A DNA stretch of 64,000 bases from Streptomyces sp. NBC_01353 (GCF_036237275.1 NZ_CP108352.1:2356001-2420000); one strand, 5' to 3'. Numbered from the stretch's first letter, positions 1 through 8,779 are shown. Notes: a model not told the origin generated them from the sequence alone. Program-made: numbers and translations.

Positions 1-272
1 ATGGTGCGCGAGGGGTGTCCGGGGACGTCCCCCAGCAGCACACCGACCTCACCGGCGGGGTGCGCGATGCGGTGGAGAGGGCGGCCGCGGAAGTACGTGA
101 CGCCACGGCCCGGCTCGAGTTCGAGCATCAGCCGCAAGGTGGTGCTCTTGCCGGATCCGGTGGGGCCGAGAAGGGCGGTGACCTGCCCCGGCCGGGCATC
201 GAAGGTGAGATCGTTAACGGCGGGCGGGCGGTCGCGGCGGGGGCTGCTGGTGAGTCCGATGGCCTGGAGCAT
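1..272 (-). CDS. ABC transporter ATP-binding protein, N-terminal fragment cut by the window edge
   Basis: About 90 residues of an ABC-type ATPase are visible; the rest lies beyond the left edge. The Walker A motif GPTGSGKST is at residues 36-44, followed by the TLRLML helix. No signature motif or Walker B is inside the window, so the substrate and the direction of transport cannot be inferred. The ATG at 272 follows a GAGAGAAG ribosome binding site. The motif is secure; any function beyond ATP-driven transport is open. Confidence 0.8.
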   Translation of the reverse strand, partial: MLQAIGLTSSPRRDRPPAVNDLTFDARPGQVTALLGPTGSGKSTTLRLMLELEPGRGVTYFRGRPLHRIAHPAGEVGVLLGDVPGHPSRT

Positions 273-390
273 CGCTTCTCTCGCGGTAGGTGACACCGCT
301 CCGCGGCAGGGCGGCTATCGAAGCAAGATAACGCGACATTTCGGACTTTTGGCGCAAGGTTGGAGCCTCGGGTCGCCTTGAAGCGCGCCG

Positions 391-1158
391 TCAGACCTCG
401 GGACGCAGCATGGGCGGGTTGAGCAAGGTCGCCCCACCCGCACGGAAGAGCTGCGCGGGACGGCCACCCTGGCGCGTGGTGGTGCCACCCGCGGGAACCA
501 GGAAACCGGGCGTACCGGTCACCTTCCGGTGGAAGTTGCGCGGGTCGAGCGCGACACCCCACACGGCCTCGTACACCCTCCTGAGCTCGCCGACCGTGAA
601 CTCCGGCGGACAGAAGGCGGTGGCCAGCGAGGAGTACTCGATCTTGGAACGGGCCCGTTCCACTCCGTCGGCGAGGATCTGCGCGTGGTCGAACGCGAGC
701 GGCTCGTGCCCCTCCTCGCGCTCGGGGGAACCGTCCTTGCCGAGCACTTCCTCGACCGGCGCCCAACGTGCGCTGTTCGCGTCACCACCCGCGCGCGGCG
801 CCGGCAGGTCCGGGGCGAGCGCCAGATGGGCGACGCTGACCACTCGCATCCGGGGGTCACGCTGCGGATCCCCATAGGTCGCCAGCTGCTCGAGGTGGGC
901 GCCGTTGCTCGGCATGGGCGACGGGGCCCCGGGGTCGTGGACACAGAGTCCGGTCTCCTCCACCAACTCGCGCGCCGCCGCGGCGCCGAGGTCCTCGTCA
1001 TCGCGGACGAATCCGCCGGGCAGCGCCCAACGGCCCTGGAACGGAGCCTCTCCCCGTCTCACGACCAGGGCGCACAGCGCGTGGCCCCTTACGGTGAGCA
1101 CGACCAGATCGACGGTGACGGCAAAGGGCGGGAAGGCCGACGGGTCGTAGGGAGACAT
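391..1158 (-). CDS. NUDIX hydrolase with C-terminal winged helix, NrtR-like regulator
   Basis: 255 residues. The N-terminal half is a NUDIX fold with an intact box at about residues 48-71 (GGFVRDDE...RELVEETG), so the Mg-binding glutamates are present. The C-terminal 100 residues (around SLATAFCPPEFTVGELRRVYEAVWG) match the winged-helix DNA-binding part of NrtR-type regulators, which sense ADP-ribose-like nucleotides and control NAD metabolism. Whether this copy hydrolyses its ligand or only binds it cannot be told. The frame is open further upstream, but ATG 1158 begins the conserved part. An imperfect dyad at 1169-1189 would suit autoregulation. No NAD biosynthesis gene is adjacent. Confidence 0.85.
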   Translation of the reverse strand: MSPYDPSAFPPFAVTVDLVVLTVRGHALCALVVRRGEAPFQGRWALPGGFVRDDEDLGAAAARELVEETGLCVHDPGAPSPMPSNGAHLEQLATYGDPQRDPRMRVVSVAHLALAPDLPAPRAGGDANSARWAPVEEVLGKDGSPEREEGHEPLAFDHAQILADGVERARSKIEYSSLATAFCPPEFTVGELRRVYEAVWGVALDPRNFHRKVTGTPGFLVPAGGTTTRQGGRPAQLFRAGGATLLNPPMLRPEV

Positions 1159-1168
1159 GCCGCGATCA

Positions 1169-1189
1169 TAGTCGTCTTCCTGACGATAA
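1169..1189. promoter_or_regulatory. Imperfect inverted repeat just upstream of the NUDIX/NrtR-like gene
   Basis: TAGTCGTC and GACGATAA flank five bases; six of eight arm positions are complementary. It begins 11 bp upstream of the start codon, where a repressor would block transcription or initiation. Assigning it to the NUDIX regulator is inference from position only. Confidence 0.35.
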
Positions 1190-1265
1190 ACACTCCCCTC
1201 CGCTGCATCGGGAATCACTTCTTGTCCCTCCCGTGAGGCTTCCCTCGCGCTGCTACCCCGCATGG

Positions 1266-3317
1266 TCAGCCGCCCAGCTGAAGGCCGTCGGCGGCCTCCT
1301 CGACCATGCCCAGCCCGAGTCGGCTCACCCTCACGGTGAACGGCTCCCCCGCGACGCGCAGCCCCGACAGCCGTACGGCGCCGAGCGGAGCCGACCGGAC
1401 GGGATGCAGGGCCACGGTCCGGCGGGGCGCATCGGGCCGGATCCCGGCGAGGGTCGTCAGGAGATGGACGCCGGCCGCCGCTGCCACGGCGGCCGGCCGG
1501 CATGCCGCCGGGTGCGGCACCGGAACACCACCGGCCGTGCGCTGGGCGCCCGCATACATCTCGGGCAGGCGGTGCCCGAACGCCTCCGCCGCGTCGAGGG
1601 CACCACGGAGCAGGGACGCGGCCTCCCTCTCGTATCCCGCCGCTGAGAGCCCGGCCACGGCGACCGCCGTTTCATGGACGCGTACGGCTCCCGCCCGGTG
1701 CCCGAAGGGGTTGTGGCCGGGTTCCTTGGCACCGAGGCTGCGCAGCCCCCAACCGGAGTCCAGTGCCGGGGTGCCGAGCAACCGGGCCAGCTGTTCGGTC
1801 TCTGCCCTGTCCAGCAGGCCGGGCGCGTACCGGCCGCCGCCCAGGAGGCCGGTGTCGAGGAGGTGTGCCGCCCATCCTCCGAGCTGGGTCCATGGCCCGC
1901 CGCCCGGCGCCCGGGCCGCGGCGGGTCTGCCGCCGGACCTGTCGTCGAGCCAGAACTCCACGCGGAAGCGGGCGCGAAGGCTGCTCGCCCACTCCCGCCA
2001 GGCGTCCCCGCCCGGTCGGCCGCAGGCGTCGAGGAGGTCGGCGCCGAGCACGGCCGCACGGTGGGCATGGGCCTGAGTCTCGGCCCGCCAAGGGCCGGAG
2101 GGCCCCGGGTCCGGGACGAATCCGTGCGGGTCGGCGGCGGTCCGCAGCCACTGCAGACACCGTTCCGCCGCGGGAAGCAGTTCCTCGAGGTCCTGTTCGG
2201 GCAGTCCCCAGCGTCTTGCCTCGGCCAAGGCAGCGGGGAAGGCGAGAGTCGCCTCGATGCCGGTGCAGCGGGGCGGCAGGTAGGGCCCCGCGTCCCGGAG
2301 AGGGCCGGGGATGCGCCCCTCCGCCGGGCCCGGTCCGCCGATCTGGGTACGGGCCAGCGTTCGGAGGGTGGTGACGGTGAGCCGAGTACCGAGGGGCAGG
2401 GCCATGCGTGCTGCCCACAGCGCTTCGGAGGTGGCGGGTCCGCAGCGCCAGGGCACTCCGGCCGCGAGATGGACGTCCGCCGGGTGGGCCGGGTCGCGCT
2501 GGAGGAGGGCCCGCAGATCGTCGACGGATGTGCGCAGGAGCTCCCCGATCCGAGGATCGTCGCCCTCGGCACGGGCCTCGGCGAGGACCGTACCGCCGGG
2601 CCGCCCGGCCCCCGGCGCCGAGAGTGGGGCAGACCGGGGTGTCCGGTCCGCGCGCACCCTGAGTTCGATGGTGCTTGTGGCTCCGGGGGCCAACTCGACC
2701 TCCCACCGTAGGAGCCCGGCAGCGGCCAGCGCGTCCATCGGTGGCGGGTCCGCGGTGACGGCCGCGTACCGGCCGCCGTCCGCCGTCCAGCGCATCCCGG
2801 TGCCGTGGACGCTGGGGAAGATTTCGGGCCCCGGCTGCCCGGACGCCACCGCGCCCAGATCCGCGAGATCCGTCCCGAGAGCGATTTCCACCGGGAGTCG
2901 CAACGGTCGGGCGGCCGAGCTGCGCAGGGTGATCCGCTCGGTTCCGTCGGCGCCGCGCGAGCGCTCGACGGTGATCCCGGGGTCGGGTCCGTTGTCCCCC
3001 GCCGTACGCAGAGCCCCGAGGAACACGGCCCGGTCGGCGGCGGACCGCCTGCCTTGGAGTGCGATGGGTTCGCGTCCGGCCACCCGCAGCACACAGCGGG
3101 AGAGGAGTCTCCGTCCGGACAGATAGACCCCTTCGAGGCCGTGCCCGGTGAGCTGTCCGTGGTCGGCACAGATGACGAGGGCGGGCAGGGCGACGCAGAT
3201 GAGCGCGTTGTGCACCGAGGGCAGCTCACTCGGCCGTGGGGCGCCCGGGAGGGTGAGGCCGGCGAGGGTCGCGGGTCCGGCCGGGAGTCCGGGGGCCGGT
3301 GCGGAGCTGAGGGCCAT
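1266..3317 (-). CDS. Glycogen debranching enzyme-like protein (amylo-alpha-1,6-glucosidase type), start uncertain
   Basis: 683 residues from ATG 3317. The N-terminal 200 residues resemble the beta-rich N-terminal domain of bacterial glycogen debranching-type proteins. The remainder looks like an alpha/alpha-toroid glucosidase domain (HPFGHRAGAVRVHETA; GLRSLGAKEPGHNPFGH). Likely role: hydrolysis of alpha-1,6 branches or a related alpha-glucan. ATG 3317 has no ribosome binding site. A strong GAGGAG followed by ATG at 3436 overlaps the stop of the upstream DUF4192 gene as ATGA, the usual form of coupled translation, but it opens a different frame. A frameshift between about 3436 and 3317 is therefore possible, and the true N-terminus may be about 40 residues longer. 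Family assignment is good; the catalytic residues were not verified. Confidence 0.75.
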   Translation of the reverse strand: MALSSAPAPGLPAGPATLAGLTLPGAPRPSELPSVHNALICVALPALVICADHGQLTGHGLEGVYLSGRRLLSRCVLRVAGREPIALQGRRSAADRAVFLGALRTAGDNGPDPGITVERSRGADGTERITLRSSAARPLRLPVEIALGTDLADLGAVASGQPGPEIFPSVHGTGMRWTADGGRYAAVTADPPPMDALAAAGLLRWEVELAPGATSTIELRVRADRTPRSAPLSAPGAGRPGGTVLAEARAEGDDPRIGELLRTSVDDLRALLQRDPAHPADVHLAAGVPWRCGPATSEALWAARMALPLGTRLTVTTLRTLARTQIGGPGPAEGRIPGPLRDAGPYLPPRCTGIEATLAFPAALAEARRWGLPEQDLEELLPAAERCLQWLRTAADPHGFVPDPGPSGPWRAETQAHAHRAAVLGADLLDACGRPGGDAWREWASSLRARFRVEFWLDDRSGGRPAAARAPGGGPWTQLGGWAAHLLDTGLLGGGRYAPGLLDRAETEQLARLLGTPALDSGWGLRSLGAKEPGHNPFGHRAGAVRVHETAVAVAGLSAAGYEREAASLLRGALDAAEAFGHRLPEMYAGAQRTAGGVPVPHPAACRPAAVAAAAGVHLLTTLAGIRPDAPRRTVALHPVRSAPLGAVRLSGLRVAGEPFTVRVSRLGLGMVEEAADGLQLGG

Positions 3318-3432
3318 GGGTGGTGTGCGGTGCTCTCTGTGCGATCCGGACTGCCGGTGTGTGGTCGGCGGGACGGGTCGTGGGGCTCCGCCACAGAGCT
3401 GAACGCCTCCACGGGCGGCCTGGTCACGGGCG

Positions 3433-4803
3433 TCATCGGCCGCTCCTCGTCCCCCGCTGTCCCGTGCGCCGTGCCGCGGCGTCCCGCGGCGGCTTCGGTG
3501 AGGCCTTGCCAGGGCGGGTGCCGGCGGCGGGCCCGCCCCTCCTGACCGGCTGCGGGCGGGCGCCCCGCGAACCCGCGCGGCGCGCCCCGGCACGGGTCTC
3601 GACCGCCGCTGTCCTCGAGTCCCGTTCGTGGCGCAGGCAGCTGCGCAGCGACTCGGGATCGAGCCCCTCGTTGCAGGCCTGATGCAGCAGGCGGGCGAAG
3701 ACATATTCGGGGTCGGCGTCCAGCGCGAGGCCGAGAGCGACCCGGGCGGCCGGTTCGTCCCCGGTGGACCAGGCCACCCAGCCGGCGAGGGTGAGCGGCG
3801 CCGCCGCGTACTCGTCGAAGGGCGCCACGCATCGCCGGGCCAGTACTCCCCACAGCCGCAGGGCCGCCGAACCCTCCGGACCCTCCATCCATTCGGCGGC
3901 CCGGTCCCGTGTGTCGCGGTCCTGCAGCCCGAGAATCAGCGCCGCGGCCTCGTCGGGGTCGATCAGTGCGTCATCGGCCGCGTCCCGCTCCGTGGTTCCC
4001 GTGCCGCGTACCCGGACGGCCGCGGATGTCCGTGCCGGTCCTTCGGCCACGGTGGCCGGCCCGCCGTACCGCCGCAGCATCTCGCGGGCGAGCGTGAGCG
4101 TCTTCTCCCTGATGTCCTCCCTGCCAGGGCCCGGCGGGTCGTCGAGGATCTTGGGGACGATCACGGACGCGGCCTCGTTCAGGGCCTTGCGCTGCCGCTC
4201 GTCGTCGGGCGACGCCCGTGGCTTGAGCCGCGCCTCCATGTCGCGCAGGGATCCCTTCACCTGGATTCCGGCGTAGGCGGCCGACGCCGCCATGACCGAC
4301 GTACCGGTCAGGGCGAGGGGGGTGCCGTCGGGCGGACAGCAGCGGGTGTCGGGGCAAACGTACGAGAAGTGGAGACCGTCGGAGATGCAGAGGACTTCGT
4401 AGACGGGAATGTCGAGCTCGCCACAGGCCGTACGCAGCCGCTGGGAGAAGGGGCGCAGTCGCTCCATCACGTGGCGGCCGGTCTCGCCGGGCGCGGGGTC
4501 CTGGCAGAGGAAGACGACGATGCCGTCCGGGCGGGTGCCGCGCCGGGCGCAACCCTCGACGAGGCATTCCGCGAGGTGCTCCGCCGTCGAGGGCCACTCC
4601 GCGGCCGAGCGCGGGATACCGAGCCTGACCCTGCCGCCGAAGCGGCCGTGCTCGCCGTGGAGAGCGACGAGGACGACGGAGTCGGTGGGATGGAAGCCCA
4701 GCATGAAGGGAAGAGCGTCGGCCAGTTCGGCTGGGCCGCGCAGGGTGATCTGCTGCGATTCGGTCGATCCACGGGATTCGTGCGGGTTCGTGTTCATGGT
4801 CAC
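3433..4803 (-). CDS. DUF4192 domain-containing protein
   Basis: 456 residues. The opening region (ITLRGPAELADALPFMLGFHPTDSVVLVAL) is the hallmark of the actinobacterial DUF4192 family, whose function is unknown. Residues 1-370 carry the family domain; the last 70 are a basic tail rich in Arg, Gly and Pro, probably disordered. GTG 4803 has GAG six bases upstream; ATG 4797, two codons in, is the alternative. The stop overlaps ATG 3436 of the downstream region as ATGA. Upstream it is divergent from recQ across 128 bp. No catalytic motif is recognisable. Confidence 0.85.
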   Translation of the reverse strand: MTMNTNPHESRGSTESQQITLRGPAELADALPFMLGFHPTDSVVLVALHGEHGRFGGRVRLGIPRSAAEWPSTAEHLAECLVEGCARRGTRPDGIVVFLCQDPAPGETGRHVMERLRPFSQRLRTACGELDIPVYEVLCISDGLHFSYVCPDTRCCPPDGTPLALTGTSVMAASAAYAGIQVKGSLRDMEARLKPRASPDDERQRKALNEAASVIVPKILDDPPGPGREDIREKTLTLAREMLRRYGGPATVAEGPARTSAAVRVRGTGTTERDAADDALIDPDEAAALILGLQDRDTRDRAAEWMEGPEGSAALRLWGVLARRCVAPFDEYAAAPLTLAGWVAWSTGDEPAARVALGLALDADPEYVFARLLHQACNEGLDPESLRSCLRHERDSRTAAVETRAGARRAGSRGARPQPVRRGGPAAGTRPGKASPKPPRDAAARRTGQRGTRSGR

Positions 4804-4836
4804 GACGGTCTCGCGGGCGACGTCGACTCCGAAACC

Positions 4837-4882
4837 CCTGTGGATAACTCCGGGCGGCCCTCGATCCCCGGTTGTCCACAGG
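4837..4882. promoter_or_regulatory. Inverted pair of DnaA-box-like sequences between DUF4192 gene and recQ
   Basis: TGTGGATAA at 4839-4847 and TTGTCCACA at 4872-4880 are each exact matches to DnaA-box sequences and face each other. With flanks, the arms CCTGTGGATAAC and GTTGTCCACAGG pair at 11 of 12 positions. This fits either a DnaA-bound regulatory site or an operator for another protein shared by the two divergent genes. Confidence 0.4.
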
Positions 4883-4931
4883 TTTCGCCGCTCGTTCGCG
4901 CAATGTCCGACCCATCGGGTTGCATGGGGGG

Positions 4932-7115
4932 ATGACCAACGCAGACCGTCTCACCGACCGCGCGGGCCTCCGAGCCACCGCCGATGCCGTACTCGCCCGT
5001 CTCGTCGGAGACCCGACCGGCACGGCGAGACTGCGGGCGGACCAGTGGCGGGCCATCGAGGCGCTCGTCGCGGACAAGCGACGGGCGCTGGTGGTGCAGC
5101 GGACCGGGTGGGGCAAGTCCGCGGTGTACTTCGTGGCGACGTCCCTGCTGCGCCAGGCCGGAAGCGGTCCCACGGTGATCGTCTCCCCGCTCCTCGCGCT
5201 GATGCGCAACCAGGTGGAGGCGGCGGCCCGTGCCGGTATCCGTGCCCGCACGATCAACTCGTCGAACACGGAGGAGTGGGAGACCGTCCAGCAGGAGGTG
5301 GCCGCGGGCGAGGTGGATGTGCTGCTGGTCAGTCCCGAGCGGCTCAACAACCCCGACTTCCGCGACGAGGTCCTTCCCCGGCTCGCCGCCGCCACGGGTC
5401 TGCTCGTGGTCGACGAGGCACACTGCATCTCCGACTGGGGCCACGACTTCCGGCCCGACTACCGCCGTCTGCGCACGATGTTGGCGGAGCTTCCGGCCGG
5501 CGTCCCCGTGCTCGCCACCACGGCGACGGCCAACGCCCGGGTGACGGCGGACGTCGCCGAGCAGCTCGGTACGGGCGCGGGGACGGACGCGCTGGTGCTG
5601 CGTGGCCCGCTCGACCGGGAGAGTCTGAGTCTCGGTGTGGTCCAACTGCCCGACGCCGCCCACCGGCTGGCCTGGCTGGCCGACCACCTCGGCGAGCTTC
5701 CCGGATCCGGGATCATCTACACGCTCACGGTCGCGGCCGCCGAGGAGGTCACCACCTATCTCCGCCAGTGCGGGCACACGGTGTCCTCGTACACGGGCCG
5801 GACGGAGAACGCGGACCGGCAGCAGGCGGAGGAGGACCTGCAGGCGAACCGGGTCAAGGCGCTGGTGGCGACATCGGCCCTGGGCATGGGGTTCGACAAG
5901 CCGGACCTCGGCTTCGTCGTGCACCTCGGTTCGCCGTCCTCCCCCATCGCGTACTACCAGCAGGTGGGCCGTGCCGGGCGTGGGGTGGAGCACGCGGAGG
6001 TGCTGCTGCTGCCGGGCAAGGAGGACGAGGCGATCTGGCAGTACTTCGCGTCGGTCGCCTTCCCGCCCGAGGAGCAGGTGCGCCGCACTCTGGACGTCCT
6101 GGCACACGCGGACCGCCCGCTCTCCCTGCCGGCTCTGGAGCCGCTGGTCGAGCTGCGGCGGACCCGGCTGGAGACGATGCTCAAGGTCCTGGACGTGGAC
6201 GGCGCCGTGCATCGGGTGAAGGGTGGCTGGACGAGCACGGGACAGTCGTGGGTGTACGACACCGAGCGGTATGCCTGGGTGGCGCGTCAGCGGGCGGCCG
6301 AGCAACAGGCGATGCGCGAGTACGCGGCGACGACGGGCTGTCGGATGGAGTTCCTGCGACGCCAGTTGGACGACGAGGAGGCCGCTCCGTGCGGCCGCTG
6401 CGACAACTGCTCGGGGTCCCGGTTCGACCCGAAGGTGACCGACGCCGCGCTCGACGCCGCCAAGGGTGAACTGGGGCGGCCGGGCGTGGAGGTGGAGCCA
6501 CGCAAGATGTGGCCGACCGGACTCACGACGGTCGGTGTCGATCTGAAGGGCCGTATCCCGGCGGGCGAGCAGTCGTTCGGCGGGCGGGCGCTCGGGCGGC
6601 TCTCGGACATCGGCTGGGGAAACCGTCTGCGTCCGATGCTCTCGGAGCGGGCGCCCGACGGCCCTGTTCCGGACGATGTGGTGCAGGCGGTGGTCCGCGT
6701 GCTCGCCGACTGGGCCAAGGGGCCCGGAGGTTGGGCGTCCGGCGCGCCGGACGCTCCCGTTCGGCCGGCCGGCGTGGTCACGATCGCCTCCCGCAGCAGG
6801 CCGAACCTGGTCGGCTCGCTGGGTCGGCGGATCGCGGAGATCGGCAGGATGCCGCTGCTGGGAGCGGTCGAGTACGTGCCGGAGGCGGAGGATCTGCGGA
6901 TCTCACGAACGAACAGCGCCCAGCGGGTGGTGGGGCTCCATCAGGCCCTGACGGTTCCCCCCGCACTGGCCGAACGGCTGGCCTCGGCCGGCGGTCCGGT
7001 TCTGTTGGTGGACGACCTGTCGGACAGCGGCTGGACCCTCGCCGTGTCGGCCCGACTGTTGCGCCGGGCGGGAGCGGAAGGCGTGTTTCCGCTGGTGCTC
7101 GCCGTCCAGGGGTGA
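4932..7115 (+). CDS. recQ: RecQ-family ATP-dependent DNA helicase with C-terminal phosphoribosyltransferase-like domain
   Basis: 727 residues. The N-terminal 350 residues are an SF2 RecQ core: Walker A variant RTGWGKS (about 57-63), VDEAHCISDWGHDFRPDYRRLR (DEAH box, about 160), TATAN, ALGMGFDKPD, and QQVGRAGR as motif VI. Cysteines at about 470-496 (CRMEF, CGRCDNC) form the RecQ zinc site. The HRDC domain is absent. The last 110 residues end in VLLVDDLSDSGWTL, which resembles the PRPP-binding loop of type I phosphoribosyltransferases. It should unwind recombination or replication intermediates in the cytoplasm; the role of the tail is unknown. ATG 4932 follows GGGGGG; upstream in-frame starts lack this. 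Confidence 0.9.
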   Translation: MTNADRLTDRAGLRATADAVLARLVGDPTGTARLRADQWRAIEALVADKRRALVVQRTGWGKSAVYFVATSLLRQAGSGPTVIVSPLLALMRNQVEAAARAGIRARTINSSNTEEWETVQQEVAAGEVDVLLVSPERLNNPDFRDEVLPRLAAATGLLVVDEAHCISDWGHDFRPDYRRLRTMLAELPAGVPVLATTATANARVTADVAEQLGTGAGTDALVLRGPLDRESLSLGVVQLPDAAHRLAWLADHLGELPGSGIIYTLTVAAAEEVTTYLRQCGHTVSSYTGRTENADRQQAEEDLQANRVKALVATSALGMGFDKPDLGFVVHLGSPSSPIAYYQQVGRAGRGVEHAEVLLLPGKEDEAIWQYFASVAFPPEEQVRRTLDVLAHADRPLSLPALEPLVELRRTRLETMLKVLDVDGAVHRVKGGWTSTGQSWVYDTERYAWVARQRAAEQQAMREYAATTGCRMEFLRRQLDDEEAAPCGRCDNCSGSRFDPKVTDAALDAAKGELGRPGVEVEPRKMWPTGLTTVGVDLKGRIPAGEQSFGGRALGRLSDIGWGNRLRPMLSERAPDGPVPDDVVQAVVRVLADWAKGPGGWASGAPDAPVRPAGVVTIASRSRPNLVGSLGRRIAEIGRMPLLGAVEYVPEAEDLRISRTNSAQRVVGLHQALTVPPALAERLASAGGPVLLVDDLSDSGWTLAVSARLLRRAGAEGVFPLVLAVQG

Positions 7116-7332
7116 AACGGGGAGTGAACACTAGGTGGCTGGGCAGGGATATGAGTGTCATACCGGCGCATTCCAGTCAGCTGCCTCAATTGCTCGTTGC
7201 CGCCCGCGCACAGGCCCGCAAGAATTGGGACCCCGCCCCGCACAGCCCTTGTACGCGGTCCGGAAGGACTGTGCTGTGGTGCGCCCTCACTCGACCCTGC
7301 CCGCCAGCGGGCGCGTATCCGAAGGGAGGACC

Positions 7333-7962
7333 GTGACCTTCGGATTCGCTCCGTCCGCAGCCACCTCGATCAACTCGCCGTCCGAGTCCGCCAGCCGCCT
7401 CTCCCGGATACTGGAACCGTCCGAGTGGGCCGCGGCGGGAATCCCGCTGCTCCGCAATCCTCGCGAAGTGGTGAGCGGGCTGCACACCCGCCACCGGCCG
7501 ACACCCTCGACCGCTGTCGTCGCCGTCCTCGACCACGAGGAACGGCTCGCCGCCAGTGCGTCGTTCACCCGCCGCGCCGTCCCCGCGGACGGCTGGGAGT
7601 TCCGCAACGCGCTCCTCGCGCATCTGCGCCGGGTCATCCCACACGATCTGCGACGCCGGACCCCGGTGCGGACGGCCGTGCTGCTCTACTGCCGTGACGG
7701 CGACGAGCGATGGACCGAGGAGGACGGCGCCTGGATGTGGGGGCTGCGCGACGCCTGCACCCTCCACGGGCTGCGCTGCGGTGCGTACATCACGCTGACC
7801 CGCGGCGGTTGGCAGGTGCTCGGTGAGGGCCGGGGCGGCCGGCAGCCGGGCTCCGACTCGCGTCCGACCGCTCTGGGAGACGTCGCCTCCGAGATCGGCG
7901 CCCTGACTCCGCGTACCGCGGGCGGCGCCACCGAGCTGCTGCGCAGGACGGCGGCTCGCTGA
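7333..7962 (+). CDS. Conserved actinobacterial protein of unknown function
   Basis: 209 residues from GTG 7333, chosen because GGGAGGA lies four bases upstream; the frame stays open to 7135 without a better site. The protein is soluble, with no signal peptide or membrane segment. The central part (TAVVAVLDHEERLAASASF; RTAVLLYCRDGDERWTEEDGAWMWGLRDACTLHGLRCGAYITLT) is typical of a family I know only as hypothetical in Streptomyces, sometimes described as DUF4192-like because it shares the TAVVAVLD...RDGD layout. Convergent with the gene at 8059-8688, with a terminator between. Function not assigned. Confidence 0.7.
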   Translation: MTFGFAPSAATSINSPSESASRLSRILEPSEWAAAGIPLLRNPREVVSGLHTRHRPTPSTAVVAVLDHEERLAASASFTRRAVPADGWEFRNALLAHLRRVIPHDLRRRTPVRTAVLLYCRDGDERWTEEDGAWMWGLRDACTLHGLRCGAYITLTRGGWQVLGEGRGGRQPGSDSRPTALGDVASEIGALTPRTAGGATELLRRTAAR

Positions 7963-8006
7963 CGCGTCAACTCCAGCGCCGGTGCGCGGGAACCTCTGGA
8001 CCACGG

Positions 8007-8033
8007 CCCGGCCGCCCCCATGGGGCGGCCGGG
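8007..8033. terminator. Rho-independent terminator hairpin between convergent genes
   Basis: A perfect 12-bp GC stem (CCCGGCCGCCCC and its complement) with a three-base loop lies 45 bp after the stop at 7962 and 26 bp before the convergent stop at 8059, so it can serve both genes. There is no U-tract, as is common in high-GC actinobacteria. Confidence 0.75.
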
Positions 8034-8058
8034 TCAGGACCGCGAGACGTACTCCGCG

Positions 8059-8688
8059 TCAGACACCCGCGCCGAGCACGGCGTTGATGCGCTGCGGGTC
8101 ACCGCAGAGGACGAGCAGCGCGGTCGCGCGTCCCATCGCCAGGGGCAGGGCGCGTGCGGCGGCGTCATCGGCTCCGCCGTTGACCGCCACGACGACCACA
8201 GGTCGCGTGGCGGCCCGCTCCACGGCGGCGGCGTCCGCGAAGAACACGTCGTCGCGGGCGTCCTGCTGAGCCCAGTAGGCGGCATCGCCGAAGGACAGCT
8301 CGTGCGCCGCCCACGGGTGCTGCTCACCGGTGGTGAGGACGAGGATGTCGCCGGGCGGGCGGCCGGTCTCCAGAAGCAGATCGACTGCCTCTTCGGCGGC
8401 GTCGAGCGCGCCGTCGACCGGGGCGGGGATCAGCTGGATCTGCGGGCCGGACCGCTGTTCGGAACGATTCTCCGAACGGGGCGACGGGGACTGCCCTGCA
8501 CCGGGGTGCGGGCGATGCGCCGGCGGCGCGGGCCTGGCCGGTGCGGGGCCGGGACGCCCTGGACGCGGCGAGGCCGCCGAGCGCGGGCCGGGTACGGGAC
8601 GAGGGGTCGGCGCGGGGTGGCCGGCGGCCATGGCGCGGGGACCCTGGGCACTCTCGTGAATCTGAGGCTCCTCGGGGATGAGAGGCAT
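8059..8688 (-). CDS. Hypothetical protein resembling an isolated SF1 helicase C-terminal lobe
   Basis: 209 residues from ATG 8688. The first 90 residues are a Pro/Arg/Ala-rich linker. The remainder (PPGDILVLTTGEQHPW, VVVVAVNGG, ARALPLAMGRATALLVLCGDPQRI) follows the order of elements in the second RecA lobe of UvrD/Dna2-type helicases: 'IaVL' strand, conserved 'VV.l' strand, and a motif-VI-like helix with a following 'L.V.gdp' strand. Walker A and B are absent, so no stand-alone ATPase is expected. It is 91 bp downstream of rnhB on the same strand and may be co-transcribed. The fold assignment is my reading of sequence pattern and needs a profile search; otherwise the protein is of unknown function. 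Confidence 0.6.
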   Translation of the reverse strand: MPLIPEEPQIHESAQGPRAMAAGHPAPTPRPVPGPRSAASPRPGRPGPAPARPAPPAHRPHPGAGQSPSPRSENRSEQRSGPQIQLIPAPVDGALDAAEEAVDLLLETGRPPGDILVLTTGEQHPWAAHELSFGDAAYWAQQDARDDVFFADAAAVERAATRPVVVVAVNGGADDAAARALPLAMGRATALLVLCGDPQRINAVLGAGV

Positions 8689-8779
8689 GGGTGGATGTCT
8701 ATCAAACGCCGGTGCGCGAGGCTCCGGCGGGTGGGCACAATCGTGCGACCCGGCCGGCGACATGGCGCTGCCGGGAAGT

